From Deltaproteobacteria bacterium HGW-Deltaproteobacteria-4 (GTDB lineage Bacteria; Desulfobacterota; Desulfuromonadia; Desulfuromonadales; UBA2197), in contig PHAV01000007.1 in the NCBI GenBank assembly GCA_002841765.1, positions 1-64,000 of the forward strand: a stretch of DNA of 64,000 nt. The letters run 5' to 3'. Positions 15,911 to 24,522 of this stretch are shown here, piece by piece. How positions within the stretch are numbered: position 1 is the stretch's first letter; each line of letters opens with the position of its first letter. The notes under the pieces are model-generated. The model ran no database searches, was not told where the DNA came from, and saw only the letters and a list, made by a program, of their open reading frames with translations. Position numbers and translations under genes: made by a program.

Positions 15911-16723
15911 TCACCCTAAAGAGACATCCAGAATCATCATCACCGTAAAGCCGAGCAGGGTGCCGACGGTCGCCAGATCGGTATTCTTTCCTAATTGCGA
16001 TTCCGGAATGAGTTCTTCAACGACCACGTAGATCATCGCTCCCGCGGCAAAGGAAAGGGCATAAGGGAGGAGGGGGCGCATCGTCAGCACCGCCGCAGCA
16101 CCGATGACGGCTGCCGCCGGTTCGACCACACCGGAGAGTTGCCCGTACCAGAAACTTTTGAGTCGACTCATCCCCTCCCGCCGCAGCGGCGCGGCGACTG
16201 CAAGTCCTTCCGGGAAGTTCTGGATGCCGATGCCGATCGTTAACGCCAGGGCGGCGGCAAGATTGTGGTCAGGGAGACCGGCGGCGATGGCGCCGATGGC
16301 AACTCCGATGGCCAGTCCTTCTGGAATGTTGTGCATGGTAATGGCGAGAACGAGGAGGACGCTGCGCTGCCAGTGGGTCTTCGGCCCTTCGGCTTCGCTG
16401 AGAGGGAAGCCGAGGTGGAGATGGGGGATGAGCTTGTCGATGCTCCAGAGGAAAGCGCCGCCGGCCAAAAAGCCGATGGCGGGGGGGAGCCAGGGGATGC
16501 CGCCGGCCGCGCGGGTCATCTCGATCGCCGGTGCCAACAGCGACCAATAGGAAGCAGCGATCATCACCCCGGCGGCAAAGCCGAGCATGCCGTCGAGGAG
16601 TTTGCGGTTGACGGTACGAAAGAAGAAGACGCAAGCCGCCCCGGCTGCGGTCAGCAGCCAGGTAAAGAGGCCGGCAAAAAGGGCTTGCAGGAGCGTAGGA
16701 AGTTCGGCAAAAGTACTAAGCAT
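15911..16723 (-). CDS. ZIP family metal transporter
   Basis: A 270-residue membrane protein with about eight helices. Diagnostic metal-site helices are [16 protein letters not shown] (helix 4, HNxPEG) and [15 protein letters not shown] (helix 5), with a cytosolic HLHLG segment between helices 3 and 4. ZIP proteins move divalent metals, usually Zn2+, into the cytoplasm. The 5' end overlaps cbiO by 8 bp, linking it to cobalt/nickel-type uptake; the metal handled here is not determined. Confidence 0.88.
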   Translation of the reverse strand: MLSTFAELPTLLQALFAGLFTWLLTAAGAACVFFFRTVNRKLLDGMLGFAAGVMIAASYWSLLAPAIEMTRAAGGIPWLPPAIGFLAGGAFLWSIDKLIPHLHLGFPLSEAEGPKTHWQRSVLLVLAITMHNIPEGLAIGVAIGAIAAGLPDHNLAAALALTIGIGIQNFPEGLAVAAPLRREGMSRLKSFWYGQLSGVVEPAAAVIGAAAVLTMRPLLPYALSFAAGAMIYVVVEELIPESQLGKNTDLATVGTLLGFTVMMILDVSLG

Positions 16724-17534
16724 GGCTGTGCGGCTCCACTAAATGATTGTGATGATGCGCTTCCGGGTCGTGGCGGGGCGGCAGTCTTTGGGCACAGACC
16801 GGACAGCTTTGCAGGCGCAGCGGCGCTTCGAGATGGCTGCGTCGCAGGAGCTCGGCATCGTCGAAGATCTCCAGGGTCGGCCGGTCGGCCATGACCTTGC
16901 CTTGATGAATAACGATGGTGCGCGTGCAGAGGTCGAGTACCAGGTCGAGATCGTGGGTGGCGATAATCCGGGTATGATGAAAAGACGCCAAAAGCTCAAT
17001 GAGCCGTCGTCGGGCGGCTGGGTCGAGACCGGTACTCGGCTCATCCATGACGAGAATCTGCGGCTGCATCGACAGGACCGTCGCGATCGCGACGGTCCGT
17101 TTCTCGCCGCCGGAGAGGCGATAAGGCGGGCGGTCGGCGAGATGCTCGGCGCCGACGCGCCGGAGGGCGGCAGTGACACGATCTTCGATCTGGTCAGGAG
17201 ACAGGCCGAGATTCAGGGGGCCAAAAGCGACATCGTCCCGTACGGTCGGCATGAAGAGCTGATCGTCCGGATCCTGAAAGAGCATGCCGACGGTGCGCCG
17301 TACCTGTGGGAGGAGCTCTTTGCTCAGGGCGAAATCGCCGATCTGTACAGTGCCGTGTTGCGGAGTGAGGTAACCGTTGAGATGGCGAAGGAGGGTCGAC
17401 TTCCCGGCACCATTGGCGCCGACAATGGCGACAGATTCGCCATGTTCGATTCGGAAAGAGATTCCCTGCACCGCCGGGGTGCCGTCGGCGTAAGTATAAT
17501 GCAGGTCTTGAACGGCGACGATATGGTGACTCAT
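16716..17534 (-). CDS. cbiO: ECF metal transporter ATP-binding subunit CbiO
   Basis: A 272-residue ABC ATPase with Walker [11 protein letters not shown]-loop [10 protein letters not shown], signature LSGGEKR, Walker [13 protein letters not shown] and switch His in [18 protein letters not shown] is typical of ECF ATPases. The C-terminal tail is His-rich ([18 protein letters not shown]), consistent with Ni/Co/Zn binding. It couples with CbiQ (4-bp overlap upstream) and the CbiM subunit encoded divergently. Confidence 0.92.
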   Translation of the reverse strand: MSHHIVAVQDLHYTYADGTPAVQGISFRIEHGESVAIVGANGAGKSTLLRHLNGYLTPQHGTVQIGDFALSKELLPQVRRTVGMLFQDPDDQLFMPTVRDDVAFGPLNLGLSPDQIEDRVTAALRRVGAEHLADRPPYRLSGGEKRTVAIATVLSMQPQILVMDEPSTGLDPAARRRLIELLASFHHTRIIATHDLDLVLDLCTRTIVIHQGKVMADRPTLEIFDDAELLRRSHLEAPLRLQSCPVCAQRLPPRHDPEAHHHNHLVEPHSHA

Positions 17535-18343
17535 TCCATGAACCTTTCGAGCAGCCGTCCGAGGGACTGCGGCAGATGATGGGTCCGGAAGAGGAGAAAG
17601 GTACCGGCCCAGCCCCCGACAAAGATAACTTCGCGGCCGCCGATATGCAGCCGCCGGGTCATGCGCACTTCACCATCGAAGCCACGGCAGAGCATTGCCA
17701 TGTGAATCCGCTGGGCGCGATCCAGGGTGCGCAGCAGCAGTTGGCCGAGAAGACTCCCCAGCACCTTCAGACTCCGCCCGCGCCCGCTAAAGGAGCGCAG
17801 GGTCAGTGCCCGGTTCAAGCGGGCGCCTTCATCGATGAGGACAAAGAGATAGCGATACAAAAAGAGGAGTTGCAATACAAAGACCCGGGGTGCCCCGAGC
17901 CGTTCAAGGGCGAGGCAGACTCCGGTAAAACTGGTGGTGGCAATAAGAATCAGGGCGGCGCTGACGGTGAGGGTGAAGCGAAGCATGATCGAGGTAAAGG
18001 AGAGCCAGCCGCCACTGACCGAAAATCCGTTCAGATATAACTGTGGAGCGGGATCGAAAAAGGGGTTGAAGACTCCGACCAGCAAGGCAAAGGGCGCGGC
18101 GATCAGTAATTTTTTCAGGAGATAATCGAACGGAAGATCCGCCACCGCGATGAGGGTGCAGGGGAAGAGGAAGAAGGGGAGGAGGGCACTGACTTCGTAC
18201 TTGCCGGAGGAGACCACCGTGACAACAAAGAGCAGGGTGGTGACGACTTTAGCCCGGGGGTCGAGACGGTTCAGTAAGTTATCGCGACTGGCAAGCCGGT
18301 CGAGGGTGGCGATATCAAAGAAGGCGGATTCGATCTTGGCCAT
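17531..18343 (-). CDS. cbiQ: ECF metal transporter membrane subunit CbiQ
   Basis: The 270-residue T-component has helices around residues 30-140 and 240-260. The first coupling motif ARG-like region appears at LIDEGARLNRALTLRSFSG, and the second at MLCRGFDG, which contacts the ATPase. It starts the minus-strand group cbiQ-cbiO-ZIP-yajD-crcB. Together with CbiM it forms a cobalt or nickel importer. No cobalamin biosynthesis genes lie in the window, so the metal remains open. Confidence 0.9.
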   Translation of the reverse strand: MAKIESAFFDIATLDRLASRDNLLNRLDPRAKVVTTLLFVVTVVSSGKYEVSALLPFFLFPCTLIAVADLPFDYLLKKLLIAAPFALLVGVFNPFFDPAPQLYLNGFSVSGGWLSFTSIMLRFTLTVSAALILIATTSFTGVCLALERLGAPRVFVLQLLFLYRYLFVLIDEGARLNRALTLRSFSGRGRSLKVLGSLLGQLLLRTLDRAQRIHMAMLCRGFDGEVRMTRRLHIGGREVIFVGGWAGTFLLFRTHHLPQSLGRLLERFME

Positions 18344-18399
18344 CAGAGTCCCGAGGTGTCCTTAAATGAAGCCCGAATGAGGGAGCGCCGGACAGATCC

Positions 18400-18414
18400 T
18401 TGACGTTTTGTCAA
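18400..18414. promoter_or_regulatory. Perfect inverted repeat between cbiQ and cbiM
   Basis: TTGAC-GTTTT-GTCAA lies 57 bp from the cbiQ start and 170 bp from cbiM in the divergent intergenic region. It could be a metal-regulator operator, and TTGACG could also serve as a -35 box on the plus strand. The regulator is unknown and no NikR-like sequence was recognised. Confidence 0.35.
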
Positions 18415-18512
18415 TTCGGCAATCGAATAAGACAAATACTTGAAAATCTTTAGCACAGAGGCCCGGCGCGGTCAATATGGCCGCCCCCGGCATTCCCACC
18501 GTGTGAATATTT

Positions 18513-18521
18513 TGCTATAAG
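18513..18521 (+). promoter_or_regulatory. Extended -10 promoter candidate for cbiM
   Basis: TGCTATAAG (TG-N-TATAAG) is an extended -10 element 66 bp upstream of the cbiM ATG. No good -35 lies 17 bp upstream, which extended -10 promoters tolerate. The segment to the start codon shows no recognised cobalamin or NiCo riboswitch. Confidence 0.4.
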
Positions 18522-18586
18522 GGTTGTGCAGGCAGGTGGTACCGACAGGCGCACTACAGCTGTTATCCGTACACGGAGGCAACATC

Positions 18587-19573
18587 ATGCACATGGCAGA
18601 CGCTCTCATCTCTCCGGCCGTCGGCGCGACTTTCTGGGTGGCAAGTGCCGCGACTCTCGCCTGTAGCGCCCGGGTTCTCAGGAAGGACAGCGATGAACCC
18701 CGTATTCCCCTGATGGGAGTCCTTGCCGCCTTCATCTTTGCGGCACAGATGATCAACTTTACCATCCCCGGCACCGGTTCGAGCGGACATCTCGGCGGCG
18801 GGCTGATCCTCGCCATCCTCCTCGGCCCCTGGGCCGGCTTCCTTGCCATGGCCTCAGTCCTCACCGTCCAGGCCCTCTTCTTTGCCGACGGCGGACTTTT
18901 GGCCCTCGGCTGCAACATCTTCAATCTCGGCGTGCCGACCTGCTTTATTGCCTATCCTCTCGTCTATCGGCCGCTGATCGGCAGCAATCCCGGTGTCAAC
19001 CGGATCCTGGCTGTTTCCCTTCTGGCGGCAGTGGTCGGCCTGCAACTTGGCGCATTCGGTGTCGTCCTTGAAACGACCTTTTCAGGGGTGGCCGAACTCC
19101 CCTTCAATACCTTTGTCCTCGCCATGCAGCCGATCCACCTCGCTATCGGCATCATCGAAGGACTGGTCACGGCGGCGGTTGTCACCTTTATCTACAAAGC
19201 CCGTCCGGACTTTATCCGCGCCAGCGAACTGGAGCAGGCTCCGGCTCTTTCCATCAGGCAGGTCGCTGTCTCCCTGCTGGTCGTCGCCCTCTTCACCGGC
19301 GGCTTTGCCAGCTGGTTTGCCTCCGAATATCCCGATGGCCTCGAATGGTCGTTGGCAATCGTCTCGGGAAAAGGAGAGTTAGAATCACCGGAACACGGAA
19401 TCCACTCCTCCCTTGCTTCTTTACAGGAAAAGACTGCACTTCTCCCCGATTATGATTTTAAGGGAGGGGAGGGGTCAAAATCCGGAACTTCAACTGCCGG
19501 CGTTTTCGGCGGATTCCTTACTCTCGCGATCGTCGGCGTTATTGCTTTGGTATTACGCAAGAAAAAACCATAA
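18587..19573 (+). CDS. cbiM: CbiM substrate-binding subunit fused to a PDGLE (CbiN-like) domain
   Basis: The 328-residue protein begins MHMADALISPAVGATFW; CbiM/NikM proteins use this MHI/MHMADAL N-terminus to bind Ni2+ or Co2+, so ATG 18587 (site CGGAGG) must be the true start. Seven helices follow, with GTGSSGHLGGGLILAILLGPW and GCNIFNLGVPTCF conserved. From about residue 220 a second unit appears: a helix, FASEYPDGLEWSL (the PDGLE motif) and a final helix, equivalent to CbiN/NikN. The fusion explains why no separate cbiN is present. It is divergent from cbiQO. Confidence 0.92.
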   Translation: MHMADALISPAVGATFWVASAATLACSARVLRKDSDEPRIPLMGVLAAFIFAAQMINFTIPGTGSSGHLGGGLILAILLGPWAGFLAMASVLTVQALFFADGGLLALGCNIFNLGVPTCFIAYPLVYRPLIGSNPGVNRILAVSLLAAVVGLQLGAFGVVLETTFSGVAELPFNTFVLAMQPIHLAIGIIEGLVTAAVVTFIYKARPDFIRASELEQAPALSIRQVAVSLLVVALFTGGFASWFASEYPDGLEWSLAIVSGKGELESPEHGIHSSLASLQEKTALLPDYDFKGGEGSKSGTSTAGVFGGFLTLAIVGVIALVLRKKKP

Positions 19574-19575
19574 AC

Positions 19576-19612
19576 AAAGGAGGCGGCAGGAAAAACCTGC
19601 TGCCTCCTTTTA
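19576..19612 (+). terminator. Terminator after cbiM
   Basis: AAAGGAGGCGGCAGG pairs with CCTGCTGCCTCCTTT around an AAAAA loop, with a short T-rich end. It lies immediately after the cbiM stop and could also stop transcripts arriving from the minus-strand cytochrome gene. Confidence 0.75.
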
Positions 19613-19647
19613 GGGCCAACGAACCTGTATGCAGCGCACTTTGTCGA

Positions 19648-19926
19648 TTAATCGGTCTTGTGACAGAAGAGACAACGCATAACGCCGGCGCCGGGTTTGG
19701 CGGGATGGGTTTCGGGGAAGGGGATCTGGATACCGTCGTGACACTTGGCACACAGGGCATCCACTTCAATTTTCGGTTTTCCTTCCGCCCGCATCTGGGC
19801 AAAGGGGGCATGCGTCGGGTCTTTCGGGAGTTTCCTGGTCTTTTCTTTGCCGGAAATGGCAAAGAAGGTGCCGAAAACAGCAAGAACAACAATAATAAAG
19901 AGAGCATCACGTTTTTTTAGACTCAT
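19648..19926 (-). CDS. Membrane-anchored small diheme cytochrome c
   Basis: A 92-residue protein with an N-terminal hydrophobic helix (FIIVVLAVFGTFFAI) that likely remains as an anchor. Two heme motifs follow, CAKCH (59-63) and CLFCH (85-89), with candidate distal ligands in DPTHAPF and ETHPAKPG. Small cytochromes of this shape pass electrons from membrane quinol enzymes to periplasmic carriers in Geobacter-like bacteria. It follows the 113-residue membrane protein by 30 bp on the same strand. Confidence 0.83.
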   Translation of the reverse strand: MSLKKRDALFIIVVLAVFGTFFAISGKEKTRKLPKDPTHAPFAQMRAEGKPKIEVDALCAKCHDGIQIPFPETHPAKPGAGVMRCLFCHKTD

Positions 19927-19956
19927 TCAGAACACTCCATTTGGATAATTTGACCT

Positions 19957-20298
19957 TCACTCTTCCTTGATAAAGACAAGGTAGATCATCAAGGCGACGA
20001 TCAAAAACCCACCGCCGACAAAGAAGATCATACTATTGCTTTGCAGCCCCTCACTCACTTCTGTCCCCTGCCGCGTCGTATAATCGACCAGCCAGGCCAA
20101 ACCGGTCATGCCAATAATCGTTGCCAGCAGAACGCGCCATTTGAAGACCAGGCAGCAGATCGCCAATGCGGTCATGGCCCCGAGGAACCAGGGGTTATGG
20201 ATATATTCGGCAAGTTGCATCTCACCAAGGAACTCGATAATGTAGTCATTGTCGAGTTTCTTGAGCTGCCCCAGAAGGGAATCGACGGATACAGCCAT
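19957..20298 (-). CDS. Hypothetical membrane protein paired with cytochrome
   Basis: A 113-residue protein with three predicted membrane helices (about residues 37-52, 56-72 and 90-109). The N-terminal segment is soluble and charged (SLLGQLKKLDNDYIIEFLGE). I recognise no family. Adjacency to a membrane diheme cytochrome (30-bp gap, same strand) suggests the two form a small electron-transfer or assembly unit, which is inference. Confidence 0.65.
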   Translation of the reverse strand: MAVSVDSLLGQLKKLDNDYIIEFLGEMQLAEYIHNPWFLGAMTALAICCLVFKWRVLLATIIGMTGLAWLVDYTTRQGTEVSEGLQSNSMIFFVGGGFLIVALMIYLVFIKEE

Positions 20299-20425
20299 AT
20301 CTTTTACCCCTTTTTAAAAAGATGATTTATTTTAGCATAGCTCCTGTCCCTGATTGTTTTTTTTTTTTACGATTGCTGTCCTCCTCTCCTCGCGGCCGTA
20401 GCGATGCTTGTCTCGGGTGTTCTTC

Positions 20426-20454
20426 TTGACTTGCATAAAGATGTTCGCTAGGGT
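20426..20454 (+). promoter_or_regulatory. Weak sigma-70-type promoter candidate for murI
   Basis: TTGACT (20426-20431), 17 bp, then TAGGGT (20449-20454). The -35 is good and the -10 poor. It is 87 bp upstream of the murI start. The surrounding 240-bp gap also contains an uninterrupted run of T near 20358 and no other clear signal. Confidence 0.3.
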
Positions 20455-20540
20455 ACTCACCTCTTTTTCCCTGCCACGTCTGGTGCAGCAGGGGCACAAA
20501 AACAGGGGCGATTCACGACCCCGGTTCATTTCTCAGAAGG

Positions 20541-21353
20541 ATGAGTGGTCTTCACGTGGCAGACAGAGCGATTGGCATTTTTGATTCAGGGGTCGGGGGG
20601 CTGACCGTTTATCGGGAGATTGCCCGGCAACTGGCCCTCGAAGAATATCTCTACCTCGGCGATACCGGCCGCGTCCCCTACGGAACGAAAAGCCCGAGTA
20701 CGGTGTTGCGCTATGCACAGGAAGCTGCGACCTTTCTTGTCAGTCATCGCGTCAAGATGATTGTTGTTGCCTGCAATACCGCTTCGGCTGTGGCCGTGGC
20801 TGATCTCGAAGAACGTTTTCGTCTGCCGGTCATCGGTGTCATCGAACCGGGGGCGCGCAAAGCGGTCGCCGTCACCAGGAAACGACGGGTCGGCGTCATC
20901 GGCACGGAAGGGACGATCAAGAGCGGAGCTTATACGCGGGCGATTCATGCCATCGATCCACAGATCGAAGTCGTCTCCGCCGCCTGCCCGCTCTTTGTCC
21001 CTCTGGTTGAAGAGGGCTGGTCCGGACATCCGGTGACCCGTCTCATCGCCGAGGAGTATCTTGCCCCGTTGCTGCGGCACGATATCGACACCCTGGTCCT
21101 CGGTTGCACCCACTATCCGCTGCTGAAACCGACCTTGCGCACCCTCCTCGGCGATGACGTGACCCTGGTCGATTCTGCTGCCGAAACGGCCATGAGTGTC
21201 CGCGAAGTTCTGCATCGCGATGGTCTGTTACGGCAGTCTCCGCCGGCGCCGCCCCGTTTTTTTGTCACCGACCTCCCGACCCGTTTCGAGCTGGTCGGCG
21301 GGAGTTTTCTTGGCGACCTGCTCTCCAATGTACAACAGGTAGAGATCGATTAA
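20541..21353 (+). CDS. murI: Glutamate racemase
   Basis: A 270-residue enzyme converting L- to D-glutamate for peptidoglycan. The two catalytic cysteines are in VVACNTASAVA and LGCTHYPLL; the substrate-binding IGIFDSGVGGLTV and GDTGRVPYG segments are intact. Cytoplasmic, cofactor-free. It is 18 bp upstream of the GerMN gene, and the two precede metH with almost no gap, so the three genes may share one transcript. Confidence 0.95.
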   Translation: MSGLHVADRAIGIFDSGVGGLTVYREIARQLALEEYLYLGDTGRVPYGTKSPSTVLRYAQEAATFLVSHRVKMIVVACNTASAVAVADLEERFRLPVIGVIEPGARKAVAVTRKRRVGVIGTEGTIKSGAYTRAIHAIDPQIEVVSAACPLFVPLVEEGWSGHPVTRLIAEEYLAPLLRHDIDTLVLGCTHYPLLKPTLRTLLGDDVTLVDSAAETAMSVREVLHRDGLLRQSPPAPPRFFVTDLPTRFELVGGSFLGDLLSNVQQVEID

Positions 21354-21371
21354 TCGATCGGATTGGTCGCC

Positions 21372-22052
21372 ATGGCTTCACCTGATTCCTCTGTGCCGAA
21401 ATGGTCCCGTCGCCCTCCGCAAACTGTCGCAAAGAGTTTGAAGGGGTGGCACCTGGCCCTTGTTGCCTTCTGCGCCTTCGCCCTCGGTTTTGCTGTTTAC
21501 CGCCTGTGGCTTCAGCCCCCTGTGCCGCCGATTAACATCATGTCGCCGGTCCTCTCTGCTCCGGCAACCGAAGAACCCGGGCGAACAGTCAGTCTCTTTT
21601 ATCTCCTCGCCGACGGCAGCGGCCTCTCCGGCATTCTTCAGAAGCGACCTGCCTGTCGGGATGAAGCGGTCTGTCTGGAGGATCTCCTCCTCGCTTTGAG
21701 TGAGAATCCCGGCGCAGGGCTCTTTCCTGTCCTGCGTTTGCCCGACGGTCCTCCTTCGATCTTTATTGAGGGTGCGACCGCCACCATCAATTTCAGTCGT
21801 GAAACCATTCAGCACCTTCCCGGCGGCGTGCAGAGTGAGCGCCTCGTTCTTGCCGCCCTTGTCAATACGCTGGCGGTTAACTATCCCCGGGTGCAGCAAC
21901 TTTCGATCGAGATCGACGGCGTCCCGGCCGAAACACTGAAAGGGCATGTCGATCTGAACGAGCCCTTTGCCGCCGATTTCTCTTTGGTGCGACGCGCCCT
22001 GCCGCCAACTTTACCGGTTAAACCCGGCACCTCTTCGGAGCGGAGTCTATAA
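21372..22052 (+). CDS. GerMN domain protein, membrane-anchored
   Basis: A 226-residue protein with an N-terminal cytoplasmic stretch, one membrane helix (LALVAFCAFALGFAVYRL, about residues 27-44) and an extracytoplasmic GerMN domain (VSLFYLLADGSGL, ATINFSRETIQHLPGG, LVNTLAVNYPRVQQLSIEIDG). GerMN domains were named from spore germination proteins but are common in non-sporulating bacteria; the role is probably envelope-related. I prefer ATG 21372 over an upstream TTG at 21363. It sits 18 bp after murI and 2 bp before metH. Confidence 0.8.
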   Translation: MASPDSSVPKWSRRPPQTVAKSLKGWHLALVAFCAFALGFAVYRLWLQPPVPPINIMSPVLSAPATEEPGRTVSLFYLLADGSGLSGILQKRPACRDEAVCLEDLLLALSENPGAGLFPVLRLPDGPPSIFIEGATATINFSRETIQHLPGGVQSERLVLAALVNTLAVNYPRVQQLSIEIDGVPAETLKGHVDLNEPFAADFSLVRRALPPTLPVKPGTSSERSL

Positions 22053-22054
22053 TC

Positions 22055-24457
22055 ATGAACCATTTTCTCCAGGCCATCCAGGAACGGGTCCTGATTCTTG
22101 ACGGCGCCATGGGCACTCTGCTGCAAGAGCGGGGTTTGCCTCCCGGCGGCTGTCCCGAAGCGATGAATCTGCACGCTCCCGAGGTCGTAGCCGGCATTCA
22201 TCGCGAATATGCTGAGGCCGGTGCCGACATCCTTGTCAGCAACACCTTTGGCGGCAGCCGCAGCAAGCTGTCCCACTACGGCCTCGAAGAGCAGGTCGTT
22301 GCCATCAATGCCCGGGCCGTGGAGATTGCCCGCAGCGCCGCCCGTCCCGGCACCTTTGTCGCCGCCTCCATCGGCCCGACCGGCCGTTTTCTCGAACCGG
22401 TCGGTGATGCCGGTTTTGACGAAATGGTGACGATCTTTGCGGAACAGATTCGGGCCGTCGCCGCGGCCGGTGCCGATGTGATCAGCTTTGAAACCTTTCT
22501 TGATATCCGCGAACTGCGCGCTGGCATCATCGCCTGCCACGAAGTCTGCACGTTGCCGGTCATCGCCCAGATGACCTTTGACGACGGCGGTCGCAGTGTC
22601 CTCGGCACCCCGCCGCAAGCCGCTGCGGTTACCCTTGACGGCTTGCGTGTCGATATTATCGGCTCCAATTGCGGCCTCGGCGTTGAAGGGATTTACGACA
22701 TTCTCGGGCGGATGCGTACCGTCACGTCACGTCCCCTCATCTCGCAGGCGAATGCCGGTCTTCCGATCCTGTGCAACGGCGTCACCATCTTCCCCGGAAC
22801 CCCCGACGAGATGGTCGCCTATCACGAGCGGATGATTGCCCTCGGAGTGCGGATTATCGGCGGCTGCTGCGGCACTACTCCCGCCCACATTCGCGCCATG
22901 CGCGCCGCCTTGCCCGGCAAAGAGCAGCGCTGGAGTCCGCCGCCGCGTCGTCTTTTCCTTTCGAGTCGGACCGCGGTCGTCGAGATTGGCGACAATGCCC
23001 CCTGTGCCCTCATTGGCGAGCGGATCAATCCGACCGGCAAGAAGGGGTATTCGCAGGAGTTGCGCGAAGGGAAGACCGCATATATCCGCCGGGAAGCACA
23101 AGAGCAGTGCGCCGCCGGTGCCTCTCTCCTCGATATCAACTGCGGTACGCCGGGGATCGACGAAGCCGCTGCTCTGGAGCGCGCGGTCTTTGCGGTCAGC
23201 GGTGTTGCCGCCGCGCCGCTGGTCCTCGACTCCTCGGACCCGCTGGCTCTGGAGCGGGGCCTCAAGGCGGCGGATGGCAAGGTCCTGATCAATTCAGTTT
23301 CCGGCGAGAGCAAGAGCCAGGCAGCGATTCTGCCGTTGGCGTACAAGTACGGAGCGGCGATTATCGGCCTGGCTCTCGACGGTGCCGGTATCCCCGAGAG
23401 TGCCGAAGACCGCGTCGCGGTGGCACAAGCGATTGTCAACGCTGCAACCGCCGCCGGTCTTCCCCGCGAAGATGTTGTCATCGACTGTCTGACCCTGACC
23501 GTCTCGGCCGAACAGAAACGAGCCGCTGAGACCTTGCGTACCCTGCGCCTGGTGCGCGAAGTGCTGCAACTGCCGACAGTCCTCGGGGTGAGTAATATCT
23601 CCTTTGGCCTCCCTGCCCGACCGGTTCTCTCCGCCACCTTCTTTGCCATGGCCCTGGAAGCTGGCCTTTGCGCCGCCATTGTCAACCCGAAGGAAGAACG
23701 GATGCTCGATGTCTGGCGCGGGGCGATGGTCCTCCTCGGTAAGGATATCCGGGCTGATCGCTACATTGCCGCTTATGCCAATCTGCCGGCAGTTCCCGTT
23801 GCTCCCGTCGCTAGCGGCGAACAACCGCTGCGCTCGAAACTGACCAACGCCATCATCAACGGCGACCGGGAAGGGATCGTCCCTCTCGTCGAAGCAGCAC
23901 TGGCGGCCGGCCTGCTCCCTCTGGAGATCAGTAATGAAGGGCTGCTGCCGGGACTGGAAGAGGTCGGGCGGCGCTTTGGCGATAATCGCATGTTCCTGCC
24001 TCAGGTCATGCTTGCGTCGGAGACCATGCAGGCAGCTTTTACCCGCCTCAAGCAGGAGTTGCAGGGCGTCAGCGCTTCGCAGGGAAAGATTTTGATGGCG
24101 ACCGTGGAAGGGGATATTCACGACATCGGCAAGAATATTGTTTGCACCCTTCTGGAAAATCACGGTTTTGAGGTCATCGATCTCGGCAAGAATGTTTCGG
24201 CAGCCAGAATTCTCGCCACGGCTCGTGCCGAAAAAGTCGATGCCGTCGGTCTTTCCGCCCTGATGACGACAACGTTAAACCAGATGGAGAAGACGATCGC
24301 GCTGCTCCGCAAGGAAGGGATCAAGGTGCTGACCATGGTCGGCGGCGCCGTCGTCACTCCGGATTATGCCGCGTTGATCGGTGCGGACCTTTACGCCGCC
24401 GATGCCCTGGAAGCCGTCGCGAAAATCAAGGAGCTATTCCGCCAAAAGACTGAATAG
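22055..24457 (+). CDS. metH: Cobalamin-dependent methionine synthase, short form
   Basis: The 800 residues comprise three domains. The homocysteine S-methyltransferase domain ends in GGCCGTTPAHI near residue 268 (zinc cysteines). The methyltetrahydrofolate-binding domain starts IGERINPTGKK near 319. The B12-binding domain has VEGDIHDIGKN near 687, supplying the cobalt-ligand His. E. coli MetH (about 1227 aa) continues with a SAM-dependent reactivation domain, which is absent here and not simply cut off: a stop follows the complete B12 domain. Reactivation must come from a separate protein, as in other short MetH enzymes. No cobalamin riboswitch was seen upstream. Confidence 0.93.
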   Translation: MNHFLQAIQERVLILDGAMGTLLQERGLPPGGCPEAMNLHAPEVVAGIHREYAEAGADILVSNTFGGSRSKLSHYGLEEQVVAINARAVEIARSAARPGTFVAASIGPTGRFLEPVGDAGFDEMVTIFAEQIRAVAAAGADVISFETFLDIRELRAGIIACHEVCTLPVIAQMTFDDGGRSVLGTPPQAAAVTLDGLRVDIIGSNCGLGVEGIYDILGRMRTVTSRPLISQANAGLPILCNGVTIFPGTPDEMVAYHERMIALGVRIIGGCCGTTPAHIRAMRAALPGKEQRWSPPPRRLFLSSRTAVVEIGDNAPCALIGERINPTGKKGYSQELREGKTAYIRREAQEQCAAGASLLDINCGTPGIDEAAALERAVFAVSGVAAAPLVLDSSDPLALERGLKAADGKVLINSVSGESKSQAAILPLAYKYGAAIIGLALDGAGIPESAEDRVAVAQAIVNAATAAGLPREDVVIDCLTLTVSAEQKRAAETLRTLRLVREVLQLPTVLGVSNISFGLPARPVLSATFFAMALEAGLCAAIVNPKEERMLDVWRGAMVLLGKDIRADRYIAAYANLPAVPVAPVASGEQPLRSKLTNAIINGDREGIVPLVEAALAAGLLPLEISNEGLLPGLEEVGRRFGDNRMFLPQVMLASETMQAAFTRLKQELQGVSASQGKILMATVEGDIHDIGKNIVCTLLENHGFEVIDLGKNVSAARILATARAEKVDAVGLSALMTTTLNQMEKTIALLRKEGIKVLTMVGGAVVTPDYAALIGADLYAADALEAVAKIKELFRQKTE

Positions 24458-24522
24458 CTCCTTGTGCCATTTTGGCAAATATGTTAAAACTGTGAAAAAT
24501 TAAGCATCTCGAAGGATCGAGT

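Noticed and set aside
18344-18586. Cobalamin or NiCo riboswitch before cbiM
   Set aside because: No B12-box or the NiCo four-way junction pattern was seen; only a palindrome and an extended -10 box.
20332-20529. Minus-strand frame of 65 codons between the membrane protein and murI
   Set aside because: It ends through a run of A residues, has no ribosome site and no family resemblance; it might be eroded, but there is no support for a gene.
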